A DNA stretch of 64,000 bases from NCBI RefSeq assembly GCF_001704115.1, contig NZ_CP016895.1, forward strand, positions 930,001-994,000, written 5' to 3'. The notes beneath the pieces are model-generated. The model made no database searches and was not told the origin of the DNA. It saw only the letters and a program-made list of their open reading frames with translations. The position numbers and the translations under genes were made by a program. Numbering within the stretch: the first letter of the stretch is position 1; each line of letters starts with the position of its first letter. Below, in pieces: positions 9,870-20,125 of this stretch. This DNA is from Acinetobacter larvae. Lineage in GTDB: Bacteria; Pseudomonadota; Gammaproteobacteria; Pseudomonadales; Moraxellaceae.

Positions 9870-11270
9870 TTATTCATGTTCATTATGCTGTGGAGCAGGG
9901 TAACGGAAACCTCGTGTTTTATAGGCCAGATAACCCACCCCCAAGGTTGCCCAGATGAGACCAATCTTTAAGGCAGTCTCATCGATTTCAAGCCACATCA
10001 AGAACACGCTGGCAAAACCAAGCAAAGGAATCACGATATAGTTAATGATGTCCATCGGGCTCTTATTACGACCATCACGTAGTGCATAACGCGAAATCAC
10101 TGAGAAATTGACAAAGCTAAACGCTGTCAATGCACCAAAGCTAATCAGGTTAGCAATATGCTCAAAGTCGAGCAAACCTGCTGTTAATGCAACAGCACCA
10201 ACGATCAGGATGTTATAGGTTGGGGTAAATAGTTTTGGGCTAATATGACCAAAAATTTTACGGTTAATCACGCCGTCACGCCCCATCACATACATCAAGC
10301 GTGACACCCCAGCATGGGCTGAGATTCCAGATGCCATGACCGTCACAATCGCGAAGTATAGAATGATGGTCTGGAATGCAATACCACCAATGGCTTTCAT
10401 GATATCAGGCTGTGTTTCATCAATTTTACTAAAGTAAGTCGCTGGATCACCAGAGAAGTAAATCTGCATGAAATAGGTGCTAATAATAAAGATAACCCCA
10501 GCAATCAGTGCGGTTAAGAAAATCGCACGCGGCAAGACTTTCTGGCTATCTTTGGTTTCTTCTGCGAGTGATGATAAGGCATCAAAACCGGTAAAAGAGA
10601 AACATAAAATCGTTGCACCAGTAATCAGTGCCCCGACAGAGGTCATCTCATTCCAGAATGGCGCTAGACTCCAGAGCTGATATTGCGCTGCGTTAATGGT
10701 GCCATCGGCATTTAATCCTTGGCTGAGGAATAAATAGACTTTATAGCTAAAGTAGATAATCACTGCAACTTGGGTAAAGACGATAATACTGTTTAAACGG
10801 GCGACAAAACGAGCACCAAATAAATTCACGATGGTCATAATTAAGGTCAGACCAACGATCCAGATCCAGTTATTAACTTCTGGATATAACGCTCTTAAAT
10901 AAATATCGGCGAGGATGATATTGACCAGTGGTGAAAGTAAATAATCTAACCACGATGACCAGCCCACCATAAATCCGACATTGGGGTGTATCGATTTTTG
11001 AGCATAAGTATAAGCCGAACCCGCAGATGGATAGCGTCGAATCATGTGACCATAACTGATTGACGTTAAAAGGATTGCGGCGAGTGCGAAAATATAAGAT
11101 GTTGGAACGTGTTGATTACTATATTGTGATACTAAACCAAAAGTATCAAACACAGTCATAGGTTGAATATAGGCTAAACCAATAATAATAATATGCCAGA
11201 GCACAAGATTTTTTTGCAGTTTAGCTGCCGATTGAGTCCCAGAATTCATGTTCAACGGCGGAATCCTCAT
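9870..11270 (-). CDS. APC-family permease, PuuP (putrescine importer)-like
   Basis: About 466 residues with 12 hydrophobic segments, an inner-membrane amino-acid/polyamine/organocation transporter. Close matches to E. coli PuuP as I recall it include PMTVFDTFGLVS, YPSAGSAYTYAQKSI, VGFMVGWSSWLDYL, ITGATILCFSFTGFDALS and SRLMYVMGRDGV. Putrescine or a related amine is therefore the likely substrate, but substrate range cannot be read from sequence. Start is ambiguous: ATG 11270, TTG 11255 (best spaced from an AGGA 8 bp upstream) or ATG 11249. No puu catabolic genes are adjacent. Confidence 0.85.
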   Translation of the reverse strand: MRIPPLNMNSGTQSAAKLQKNLVLWHIIIIGLAYIQPMTVFDTFGLVSQYSNQHVPTSYIFALAAILLTSISYGHMIRRYPSAGSAYTYAQKSIHPNVGFMVGWSSWLDYLLSPLVNIILADIYLRALYPEVNNWIWIVGLTLIMTIVNLFGARFVARLNSIIVFTQVAVIIYFSYKVYLFLSQGLNADGTINAAQYQLWSLAPFWNEMTSVGALITGATILCFSFTGFDALSSLAEETKDSQKVLPRAIFLTALIAGVIFIISTYFMQIYFSGDPATYFSKIDETQPDIMKAIGGIAFQTIILYFAIVTVMASGISAHAGVSRLMYVMGRDGVINRKIFGHISPKLFTPTYNILIVGAVALTAGLLDFEHIANLISFGALTAFSFVNFSVISRYALRDGRNKSPMDIINYIVIPLLGFASVFLMWLEIDETALKIGLIWATLGVGYLAYKTRGFRYPAPQHNEHE

Positions 11271-11452
11271 ATTCTTTGATCAAGGATCAGTCATATTTAT
11301 GTAGGATCGTTTGAGACGAACGATCCCCCCTACGGTATAAAACAAAAGTGCGCCAATCTACTCTAATTTGCGGGTCATTACTAGCCAATTTTAAATTTTT
11401 TAGCAGAAATTATGTGAATTCCTTGGCTGCAATGCAGATCTATAGCGCAATA

Positions 11453-11486
11453 TAAAAGCCCGATGCGTTATTGGCATCAGGCTTTC
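11453..11486 (-). terminator. Intrinsic terminator of the alcohol dehydrogenase operon
   Basis: The near-perfect stem AAAGCC(C)GATGC / GCATC(A)GGCTTT lies 33 bp beyond the stop codon. On the minus strand it ends in TTTTATA. Confidence 0.75.
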
Positions 11487-11518
11487 GATAGGTCTTATAA
11501 TGAATGATCTAATTTAAT

Positions 11519-12703
11519 TTACCAAGCCTTTTCTAAGATTAATTTTAGATCCTCCAGTCGTGTTTCTTTGGGATTATAAATAATAGAACCATCATTTAAT
11601 GCTTTTTCGGCGATTTCATCGAGCTGGGTTTGATTGACTTTACCCGTTTCACTGAGTGTTCTTGGCAGCTTGGTCAGATGGTATAGCTGATCGCGAATCG
11701 CCAAGATCATTTCAATAAATTTATCGGCACGGGCATCTGCTGGGGTTTGCGCATAGATATCAGGTCCAGCCAGTGGGAGCAACAAATTGGCTAAACGTTC
11801 TTGGCGTACTGCTTTGTTATATTCCAACACATAAGGTAAAAATAAGTTCATGCACAAACCATGTGGTAAGTGTGCAACAGCACCAAGCGCATGCCCAAGA
11901 GAGTGTACTAAAGCAACCATAGAATTTGAAAAGGCGATGCCTGCCATGGTTGATGCCTGTGCCAGTGCTAAGCGCCCATCGCTATCTTTGGGATTGTCCA
12001 GCACTTTAAATAAGTTGTTGGCAATTTTTTCGATTGCCGCTGTCGCATAAGCATCACTCATCGGATTGGCAGCTAATCCGGTATAAGATTCAATACTATG
12101 GGTCAGCGCATCCATCGCAGTCATGGCGGTGAGATGCGGTGGCAAGGTCTGAGTCATGCGCGGATCTAAGATTGCCGCATTGGGCATCAGATAGTATGAG
12201 GCAAAAGGTAATTTTACATTTTTCTGATTGTCTGATACCACTGCAACCATGGTGACTTCTGAACCAGTGCCCGACGTGGTCGGAATGACAAATAAGGGCT
12301 TCAAAGGCTTGGGTAAGTTGTGTGATCCAGAATAACGCAGTAAATCATCGCCGCCTTCGCTCACCAAAATATTGGTGGCTTTGGAGGTGTCGATGACTGA
12401 CCCACCGCCAACAGCGATGATGGCATCACATTGGTGTTCCCGATAATGATCTGCTGCAGCACGTACGGTTTCTAAGCTAGAATCTGGCGGCACATCATCA
12501 AAAATATAGGCAATTTCGATGTCAGAGGCAGCAAAAGCGGCTTCAATGGGGGCAAGTAATTGATTGCTGCGCACGCCTTTATCGGTAATCAGCATGGCGC
12601 GTTTTGCACCTAAGGTTGCCAATTCAAATGGAATATGTTCTAAGGCAGCATGACCTGCAATAATCTTAACTGGGCAGAAAAATTCATAATATGACTTGGT
12701 CAT
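11519..12703 (-). CDS. Iron-containing alcohol dehydrogenase
   Basis: A 394-residue group III (Fe-dependent) alcohol dehydrogenase that interconverts an alcohol and its aldehyde with NAD(P). The nucleotide-binding GGGSVIDTSKA is near residue 100. The metal-site region includes AMDALTHSIESYTG near 195 and HSLGHALGAVAHLPHG near 262, which supply the Asp and His ligands of this family. Its specific substrate is unknown. It sits 3 bp downstream of the SCP2-domain gene in a two-gene operon that ends in a terminator. Confidence 0.88.
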   Translation of the reverse strand: MTKSYYEFFCPVKIIAGHAALEHIPFELATLGAKRAMLITDKGVRSNQLLAPIEAAFAASDIEIAYIFDDVPPDSSLETVRAAADHYREHQCDAIIAVGGGSVIDTSKATNILVSEGGDDLLRYSGSHNLPKPLKPLFVIPTTSGTGSEVTMVAVVSDNQKNVKLPFASYYLMPNAAILDPRMTQTLPPHLTAMTAMDALTHSIESYTGLAANPMSDAYATAAIEKIANNLFKVLDNPKDSDGRLALAQASTMAGIAFSNSMVALVHSLGHALGAVAHLPHGLCMNLFLPYVLEYNKAVRQERLANLLLPLAGPDIYAQTPADARADKFIEMILAIRDQLYHLTKLPRTLSETGKVNQTQLDEIAEKALNDGSIIYNPKETRLEDLKLILEKAW

Positions 12704-12706
12704 GAT

Positions 12707-13246
12707 TTAAACACTTCCTTTGAAATAAGACTGAGCAACTTTTAAATAAATCTGACTGGCCTGGGCGAGTTTTTGTTTAAGCGAAAGTTGTTGTGGATAT
12801 TCTTTGACAGCAAGTTGTGCAATCACTTTGGGTAAAATGAGCGCTTCCATACGATTTAGGCAGCGTACTAAACGAATGGCACTACTGACATCGCCATCTG
12901 CGACCATACGGTCATTGGCGAAGGCTTGTGCCGTACCTTCTTGAAAAGAAAACACCAAAAAAGCATGATGTAAATGTTTGAAGACTATACTTAAATCTGG
13001 CTTTTGCTCAAAATTTTTGAGCAGTTTAAGCTGGTGATTTTCAGTCACTTCTGCGACAAAGGCTGGACCGTTGGGGAACACTTTCATCGCGAAGCGAAAA
13101 CCGACAGCAAAGCCTGCCAATTCTTTTTGAATTTCAGCATCGACTTGGCTCGCCATTGCAAGCCCTCTGCCTATTACATCCATCATGAGTTTGACATAAG
13201 CCAATTCAAGTGAGGGTTTAACCACTGGAGTAGACATCACATGCAT
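12707..13246 (-). CDS. SCP2 sterol/lipid-binding domain protein
   Basis: A 179-residue soluble protein whose middle (about residues 40-130) resembles the SCP-2 fold, a hydrophobic-ligand pocket. GFAVGFRFAMKVFPNGPAF and SIVFKHLHHAFLVFS are typical segments. In Acinetobacter this gene type stands next to an iron-dependent alcohol dehydrogenase, as here (3-bp gap), so it may present a lipid or long-chain alcohol to the enzyme; that is inference. An AAGGA lies just before ATG 13246, with a second possible ATG at 13237. Confidence 0.7.
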   Translation of the reverse strand: MHVMSTPVVKPSLELAYVKLMMDVIGRGLAMASQVDAEIQKELAGFAVGFRFAMKVFPNGPAFVAEVTENHQLKLLKNFEQKPDLSIVFKHLHHAFLVFSFQEGTAQAFANDRMVADGDVSSAIRLVRCLNRMEALILPKVIAQLAVKEYPQQLSLKQKLAQASQIYLKVAQSYFKGSV

Positions 13247-13317
13247 ATTCCTTACAATCGTTATTGATTATTCTAGAGTTTTTACTCTAATTTGTTTTGC
13301 ATTAAAAATAAAGTCTT

Positions 13318-13977
13318 TTATACATTTGTGACTCGGCATTCAGTAAATTGTGGATGCTGCTGGAAATAAGCAATCGCATCATCACAAAGTTGCTCAAAAT
13401 GTGGGTAATCACTGCATAGATCACAAAAGCGCACCATTTCCAAACCTTGATAACCACAAGGGTTGATGGTATGAAAACCACGTAAATCACAGTCAATGTT
13501 TAGGGCCAGACCGTGATAGCTGCGCCCACGGCGAATCTTAAAACCCAAAGAGCCAATTTTGGCTTCATTGACATAAACCCCAGGTGCATCTTTTTTGGCA
13601 TAGGCTTGAATATGGTATTTGGCGGCAAGATCAATCATCAGTTGTTCAGCAAAGCTGACCAAGCCTCGCACATTCCAGCCCAATCGGTTTAAATCGAGCA
13701 TAAAGTAGATCACCAGTTGTCCTGGTCCATGCCAAGTCACTTGACCACCACGGTCACTTTGTACAACAGGAATGTCGGATGGCACAATAATATGTTCAGG
13801 CTTACCGGCTTGACCTTGGGTGAGTACATCGTGGTGTTGTAATAACCAAATTTGATCAGGGCTATCGGCATCGCGTTGCTCGGTGTACTGCTTCATTTCA
13901 GTGAAGCGTTCAGCATAGTCAGTCGGGTGTTGGTAACGGCGGATATGAAGTTGCGCTTGGCCAGTACACGGTTGCAT
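13318..13977 (-). CDS. lipB: Octanoyl-[ACP]:protein N-octanoyltransferase LipB
   Basis: Transfers octanoate from acyl carrier protein to lipoyl domains, the first step of endogenous lipoylation. The 219-residue protein has RGGQVTWHGPGQLVIYFMLD near 76. Its catalytic pair appears to be Lys140 (in EAKIGSLG) and Cys174 (in INPCGYQGLE), corresponding to E. coli Lys135 and Cys169. It is followed on the opposite side by ybeD, the usual ybeD-lipB neighbourhood, although here 298 bp separate the two genes. Confidence 0.95.
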   Translation of the reverse strand: MQPCTGQAQLHIRRYQHPTDYAERFTEMKQYTEQRDADSPDQIWLLQHHDVLTQGQAGKPEHIIVPSDIPVVQSDRGGQVTWHGPGQLVIYFMLDLNRLGWNVRGLVSFAEQLMIDLAAKYHIQAYAKKDAPGVYVNEAKIGSLGFKIRRGRSYHGLALNIDCDLRGFHTINPCGYQGLEMVRFCDLCSDYPHFEQLCDDAIAYFQQHPQFTECRVTNV

Positions 13978-14275
13978 ATTGATTGAGTCCCCTATGGTGC
14001 AGTATCAAAGCATTTGCTCTGTCAGCATTATAATGCAAAGCATTGCTTAAAGTTGTCGCTTGGGTAAATCTTGGGAAAATAAAGCCAAGACCAGCATGGG
14101 GTTACTGTAAGCGGGAAGGGTGGGTTAAAGGTCTTGCCAAGATCGAATATAGATGCAAGGATTAGCAGCCTCGTGTGATCGAAATCATGTCTGCTGCAAC
14201 AGTCGTAAATAAATGAAAACAGAGCATAAAACAACTGTTGCCCAGAGAGAGATGTTGAGGCTGTAATTGCAGTAA

Positions 14276-14566
14276 TTAAAGTGCAGTTTTGATATGTGGG
14301 CATTTGGCCAGATCAGCATAGAGTGCATGGACCTGTTCCAGTTCATCAAAACGGAGCTGTGCGGTAAGGGAGTGGTATTTTCCTGTACGTGATGGTTGCA
14401 CTTTCAAGCTGTTTTCATCAAATTCAGGAAAATGTTTGGTTAAAATCTCAAGTACAGCGAGGCGCAAATCATCACCTGCATCACCAATCAGTTTGATTGG
14501 GTAGTCCATCGGGAAGACCCAGAGATCTTCACGGAGTTCACGAGAGGGGGTGCGATCTTCAGTCAT
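14276..14566 (-). CDS. ybeD: YbeD family protein (DUF493)
   Basis: A 96-residue ACT-like small protein with the DUF493 pattern: FPMDYPIKLIGDAGDD near 18, LKVQPSRTGKYHSLTAQL near 54. In many gammaproteobacteria it precedes lipB, and the order is kept here. The molecular role is not established, although a link to lipoylation is often suggested from context. TGAGG lies a few bases before the ATG. A 16-bp tandem duplication sits in the upstream region. Confidence 0.88.
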   Translation of the reverse strand: MTEDRTPSRELREDLWVFPMDYPIKLIGDAGDDLRLAVLEILTKHFPEFDENSLKVQPSRTGKYHSLTAQLRFDELEQVHALYADLAKCPHIKTAL

Positions 14567-14583
14567 AAATTACCTCAAAGTTG

Positions 14584-14613
14584 TTTTATAGAAGCTTAAT
14601 TTTATAGAAGCTT
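14584..14613. repeat. Short tandem duplication upstream of ybeD
   Basis: TTTTATAGAAGCTT occurs at 14584-14597 and again at 14600-14613, a 16-bp unit repeated twice. It lies where the ybeD promoter should be, so it may alter promoter spacing. Confidence 0.8.
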
Positions 14614-14640
14614 GACAAAATTTGCTGGTCTTATCCGTGT

Positions 14641-14689
14641 AATGAATCGGTTAAACTGATTTATTCAAAAACAGTTTAACCGATTCATT
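14641..14689. repeat. Perfect 18-bp inverted repeat between rpoD and ybeD
   Basis: AATGAATCGGTTAAACTG (14641-14658) is repeated exactly in inverted orientation at 14672-14689 around a 13-bp AT-rich loop. There is no adjacent T-run, and the separate rpoD terminator lies 35 bp further on. It may be an operator or RNA hairpin. Confidence 0.85.
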
Positions 14690-14723
14690 GTGACACTATC
14701 TGTAGCTTGTGTAGGTAAGTGTT

Positions 14724-14752
14724 AAAAACGCCTGCATAGGGCAGGCGTTTTG
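14724..14752 (-). terminator. Intrinsic terminator of rpoD
   Basis: AAAACGCCTGC (from 14724) pairs with GCAGGCGTTTT around ATAGG. On the minus strand the T-run follows the hairpin, 25 bp after the rpoD stop codon. Confidence 0.9.
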
Positions 14753-14776
14753 AAGTGGAGCAAGCGCTGTGGTTAC

Positions 14777-16672
<1,896 letters not shown>

Positions 16673-17023
16673 CTTTGCTTACTCTTTATTGAATCTGTGG
16701 CGGTGAAAAACCGTGCATATTAGCACAATCCTTAAAAAAATATCAGATTTGATTTAAGACATGGCTTTCAATCAAATATTTTTTGTTTAAACAATTGTTT
16801 TCAATATTGGGTTTGATACGAAGATTTCAAGTCTAGCTGTATTTTTCTTGAATGATTTTATAGAAAATTGACTCGGTAGTGATAATGCCATACTTTTGAG
16901 TGAAAACAAAAGCCTAGAATCAGTCAATTGGTGAAAAAAGAAAATAAAGCTTGACAACTAAAATGAACACAGATAAATAGCGCCTAGAGCGAATTAATTT
17001 TAATTTATAACGAGGTAGTGCGA
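16673..17023. other. Divergent promoter region rpoD / acidic protein gene
   Basis: 351 bp of AT-rich DNA that must hold promoters for rpoD (left) and for the small acidic protein gene (right). TTGACA (16952-16957) could be a -35 box for the rightward gene. I see no coding frame or hairpin that stands out. Confidence 0.4.
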
Positions 17024-17230
17024 GTGTCTTCCACAGACTTTGAACTAGATGATAATTTCGGCGATGACGACGCTGGTTTCGATGAAGTATCTAGTAAAAT
17101 TAGTGCCAAAGAGTCCTTAGAGAAACGCCGTTTAATCGATGATTTGTTGGCGCAACGTCGTTTAGACCGTGAACTCAAAGACTTTGAATATGATTTTGAT
17201 GAAGATGATGACGATTTTGACGAAGATTAA
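17024..17230 (+). CDS. Small acidic protein, PA3496-type
   Basis: A 68-residue highly acidic soluble protein. A central basic/helical segment (SLEKRRLIDDLLAQRRLDRE) is flanked by Asp-rich ends, and the C-terminus is almost entirely D/E/F. It matches my recollection of the PA3496 family of putative envelope-integrity proteins in Pseudomonas and Acinetobacter; no mechanism is known to me. GTG at 17024 is chosen because GAGG (17012-17015) is 8 bp upstream; the earlier in-frame GTG at 17018 is too close to it. The UPF0149 gene follows 70 bp later and may be co-transcribed. Confidence 0.7.
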   Translation: MSSTDFELDDNFGDDDAGFDEVSSKISAKESLEKRRLIDDLLAQRRLDRELKDFEYDFDEDDDDFDED

Positions 17231-17300
17231 AATCACATTGGGTATACGCAGCTAAAATGTTATGCTGCTGGTTATGTAGATTAAACACATTGGAATAAGC

Positions 17301-17828
17301 ATGAGTGCCTTAGATTTAGACCTTTTAAGCGAATACCTAGACGGCGACCACAATGAATATGGTCTAGATTTTGCCGCAACTCACGGCTTTTTAAGTGCCA
17401 TTGCAGTGGGACCAAAATTTGATCGTTGGTTAGACGAACTGTTTGAGGGCAACCAAAGCAAAGTAGATCAGACCATCATTCAGCAGATTAAACTTTGGCT
17501 TGAAGATATTCGCCAGAGTCTAGCCAATGAAGATGGCATTAGCATGCCTTTTGAAATTGAAGAGGCATCTGTCGAATCCAGCCTCGGTGATTGGTGTGTT
17601 GGTTTTGTTGATGCAATGTTCCTGAATGAAGAAGCTTGGTTTAGCCCCGAATATGAGGAACAGTTGGTTGATTTAACCTTACCGATTATGGTCTTTAGCG
17701 GTATCGATGAAGAAGATCCTCAAATGGAATCTTTTAGACGTAATGGTCAATTAATGGATGAACTTGCTGAAGAAATTCCAGATAACTTAAATGAACTGTA
17801 CTTGATGTATCATACGCCAGAACACTAA
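17301..17828 (+). CDS. UPF0149 / YecA-type protein
   Basis: A 175-residue acidic all-helical protein of the UPF0149 family, with the N-terminal pattern TEYLDGDHNEYGLDF-like and ATHGFLSAIAVGP near 28. E. coli YgfB and the N-terminal part of YecA are relatives. The C-terminal SEC-C zinc-binding tail of YecA is absent here, so it is the short form. Function unknown. Ends before an intrinsic terminator. Confidence 0.8.
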   Translation: MSALDLDLLSEYLDGDHNEYGLDFAATHGFLSAIAVGPKFDRWLDELFEGNQSKVDQTIIQQIKLWLEDIRQSLANEDGISMPFEIEEASVESSLGDWCVGFVDAMFLNEEAWFSPEYEEQLVDLTLPIMVFSGIDEEDPQMESFRRNGQLMDELAEEIPDNLNELYLMYHTPEH

Positions 17829-17860
17829 GCATCAATTACAGTGACTATTGTTTGTTTAAA

Positions 17861-17890
17861 TAAACCCTCATCTGGTGATGGGGGTTTTTG
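17861..17890. terminator. Intrinsic terminator after the UPF0149 gene
   Basis: AAACCCTCATC pairs with GATGGGGGTTT (one wobble) around TGGT and is followed by a T-run on the plus strand. It may also serve the convergent methyltransferase gene. Confidence 0.8.
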
Positions 17891-17960
17891 TTTGTATAAA
17901 TAGATTTTTAATTTATAAAATCAGCACCTTATAGAGGGTGTTTGTCTATTCTAGGCTGTA

Positions 17961-18614
17961 CTAAAGCTTTTTAGGCTGCGCTAAGGGTTGAAGTAACCAA
18001 GCTTTTTCACGACCAGGATGGCTGCCAAATAAGCGTTCAGTACTTTGATCTTTGATTACGTTGAGCGTGTAGTGCTGTGCATAGTGTTGTGCCAACTCAC
18101 TGGCTGTGACTGAAAACGGTGGTCCTGCAAAATCTTGCTGTGGATATTCAAGACTAATCAGCAGTTGTGGTGCGACTTGGCTTAGCTGTAAAAGATGTTG
18201 ACTATAGTTTTGGCGCATCTCAAAGGGCAATGCAATGATTGCCGCACGATCATAAACCGCGTCGACAGCACCCAGCTGTGCGGCTGTGAGTTGAAAAATA
18301 TCACCCACATAGAGATCAATTTGTGGATGATGATAATGTCCTATACCGTTTTGTTCCCGATATGTAAAGTTTAACCCCAGACGTTGTTGGAGTGCAGCTA
18401 TTGCTATTTCACATAATTCAATGGCTGCAACGCGATAGCCTTGTTGTAGTAAGTAGTCGATATCAACACTTTTTCCACACAGTGGCATAACAATACGGGC
18501 ATTGCGACTGAGTTTAAGCTGTGGGAGATGTTCACATAATAGTGGATTAGGTTGCGTTAAATGAAAGCCAATATTATTGTTTTGCCAACGTTGTAACCAA
18601 AAATCTGCTTGCAT
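17961..18614 (-). CDS. tpm: Thiopurine S-methyltransferase (TPMT family)
   Basis: SAM-dependent enzyme that in Pseudomonas methylates thiopurines and selenium/tellurium oxyanions; the natural substrate here is uncertain. The 217-residue protein starts MQADFWLQRWQNNNIGFH, the conserved beginning of bacterial TPMTs. The frame is open 42 codons further upstream, but that stretch has no family similarity. RIVMPLCGKSVDIDYLLQQG (about 38-57) is the SAM-binding core and AVYDRAAIIALP is another family landmark. Monocistronic, with a repeat-rich upstream region. Confidence 0.9.
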   Translation of the reverse strand: MQADFWLQRWQNNNIGFHLTQPNPLLCEHLPQLKLSRNARIVMPLCGKSVDIDYLLQQGYRVAAIELCEIAIAALQQRLGLNFTYREQNGIGHYHHPQIDLYVGDIFQLTAAQLGAVDAVYDRAAIIALPFEMRQNYSQHLLQLSQVAPQLLISLEYPQQDFAGPPFSVTASELAQHYAQHYTLNVIKDQSTERLFGSHPGREKAWLLQPLAQPKKL

Positions 18615-18795
18615 AGTCAAGGTCTCGTTTTCAAAGCAGGAAAGGGGGTACGGGGTACAGCAGAGTGATGTTGCTGCATCTGCATCATGACGATTTTTAG
18701 TGTGCTTGACAAGATTGCGAGCAGCCAAGGATTTAGCCAACCTGTCAGTAGATTAGAGAGCAATTGACTGGATACAGTCGATCGGTACATTTGCT

Positions 18796-18876
18796 GAATA
18801 CAGTGAATACAGTGAATACAGTGAATACAGTGAATACAGTGAATACAGTGAATACAGTGAATACAGTGAATACAGT
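18796..18876. repeat. Minisatellite: nine perfect copies of a 9-bp unit
   Basis: GAATACAGT is repeated nine times head-to-tail without variation. Related GATACAGT words occur just outside (about 18770 and 18893), suggesting the array grew from a local motif. Because the unit is 9 bp, every frame remains open across it, which creates artificial TVF, YSL or CIH repeat ORFs. It lies between tpm and trhO, upstream of tpm. Confidence 0.95.
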
Positions 18877-18981
18877 GGTAAATCGCTTTGATCGATACAG
18901 TTGAGCGATATACTGTACTGCGTATTGAGCTGGACTGGTGCTGTTGTGTGTTTGATCGGCATTGTTGGTGTTAAGGTGATT

Positions 18982-19012
18982 CACAATGCCCGAACATTGG
19001 TCGGGCATTGTG
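18982..19012. repeat. Perfect 12-bp inverted repeat downstream of trhO
   Basis: CACAATGCCCGA (18982-18993) and its exact complement (19001-19012) flank a 7-nt loop. No adjacent T-run is present on either strand. Confidence 0.8.
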
Positions 19013-19031
19013 CTGTGCTGTGAGTGGCGAG

Positions 19032-19061
19032 CTCTGATCATGCCTGTCTACATGATCAGAG
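19032..19061. repeat. Perfect 11-bp inverted repeat at the trhO 3' end
   Basis: CTCTGATCATG (19032-19042) pairs with CATGATCAGAG (19051-19061) around an 8-nt loop, starting 10 bp after the trhO stop. The T-rich flank is on the wrong side for a minus-strand terminator, so it may act as a 3'-end stabilising hairpin. Confidence 0.7.
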
Positions 19062-19071
19062 AATTTTTACA

Positions 19072-20004
19072 TTACAGACGTTTTTTCTTAGCTGCTGCAA
19101 TTTGCGATTGACGCATACGGAAGCCTTGTTTTTGTTTTTCTGTGGTTTTATCGATGCAATAAACACAGGACACGCCATGTTCATAACTGGGTTGCGCAAC
19201 TTCAGCAGGTGTGAGTGGCCAGCCACACGCATGACATTTAACGTTAACACCTTCTTCTACACCATGGGTGACGGCGGTACGACCATCAAAGACAAAGCAT
19301 TCACCTTCCCATAGGCTTTCTTCGGCAGGTGTTTCTTCGAGATACTTCAGTACCCCACCTTTGAGGTGATAAACTTCTTTAAAGCCTTCTTGTAAGAGTA
19401 AAGAGGTAGATTTTTCACAACGGATACCGCCAGTACAGAACATCGCGATTTTCTTGTCTTTGTTATTCGCAAGATTTTTCTGAACGTATTCAGGGAATTC
19501 GCGGAAAGTTTCAGTTTTTGGATCAATCGCACCTTTAAAAGTTCCCGCTTTATATTCATAATCATTACGGGTGTCGATGAGGATCACATCATCTTGTTGG
19601 ATCAATTCGTTCCACTGTTTAGGGTCGAGGTAATGACCTACGAGATCGCGTGGTTTAACCTCAACACCTAGGGTAACAATTTCTTTTTTAAGTTTGATTT
19701 TCATCTTACGAAAAGGCTTATCATGGCTTTGAGATTCTTTATATTCCATGTCATTAAAGCCTTCATCGAGAAGAAATTGATGAACCGTATCGATGGCATG
19801 GCGATCGCCAGCCACTGTACCGTTAATACCCTCACCTGCAACAATAAGCGTTCCACAAAGCTTGATGGTTTGAACGAGATCTAAAAGGCGTTGTTGAAGA
19901 TCAGCAGGATCTGTGACTTCTTTAAATTGATAGAGTGCTGCAACAACCCAAAGCTCGGTCGCTTGCTGTTCTACAGGTGCAAGCTGTTCTACAGTAGCGT
20001 TCAT
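19072..20004 (-). CDS. trhO: tRNA uridine(34) hydroxylase TrhO (rhodanese family)
   Basis: Oxygen-dependent enzyme forming 5-hydroxyuridine at the wobble position, a step toward cmo5U/mo5U. The 310-residue protein has an N-terminal acylphosphatase-like part, a rhodanese domain (DVILIDTRNDYEYKAGTFKGA, active-site Cys in MFCTGGIRCEKS), and a C-terminal cysteine cluster (CHACGWPL, then CVYCIDKT). The in-frame TTG at 20016 is rejected: its TTGGAG is the Shine-Dalgarno for ATG 20004. Divergent from the DUF1289 gene. Confidence 0.92.
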   Translation of the reverse strand: MNATVEQLAPVEQQATELWVVAALYQFKEVTDPADLQQRLLDLVQTIKLCGTLIVAGEGINGTVAGDRHAIDTVHQFLLDEGFNDMEYKESQSHDKPFRKMKIKLKKEIVTLGVEVKPRDLVGHYLDPKQWNELIQQDDVILIDTRNDYEYKAGTFKGAIDPKTETFREFPEYVQKNLANNKDKKIAMFCTGGIRCEKSTSLLLQEGFKEVYHLKGGVLKYLEETPAEESLWEGECFVFDGRTAVTHGVEEGVNVKCHACGWPLTPAEVAQPSYEHGVSCVYCIDKTTEKQKQGFRMRQSQIAAAKKKRL

Positions 20005-20125
20005 GGAAAACTCCAAAATAGTTTAAGATAAGAACGGTAAAAAATTTATGGCGCATATTTTAACGTGAATTTTCAAAATAAGCGAGAATTCCATAATTAA
20101 AATATGGGTTTTAGAGGTGAATAAA

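Noticed and set aside
14028..14303. Possible 91-residue ORF on the minus strand between lipB and ybeD
   Set aside because: It overlaps the end of ybeD, has no ribosome binding site, and its cysteine- and proline-rich composition is unlike the neighbouring genes. The spacer probably holds only lipB regulatory DNA.
18796..18876. Considered as a CRISPR-like array
   Set aside because: Units are 9 bp, directly adjacent and without spacers, so it is a simple tandem repeat. No cas gene is present.
18745..19041. ORFs encoding TVF or YSL repeats
   Set aside because: A 9-bp repeat keeps all frames open; there is no ribosome binding site and no sequence similarity outside the repeat. Treated as a minisatellite.
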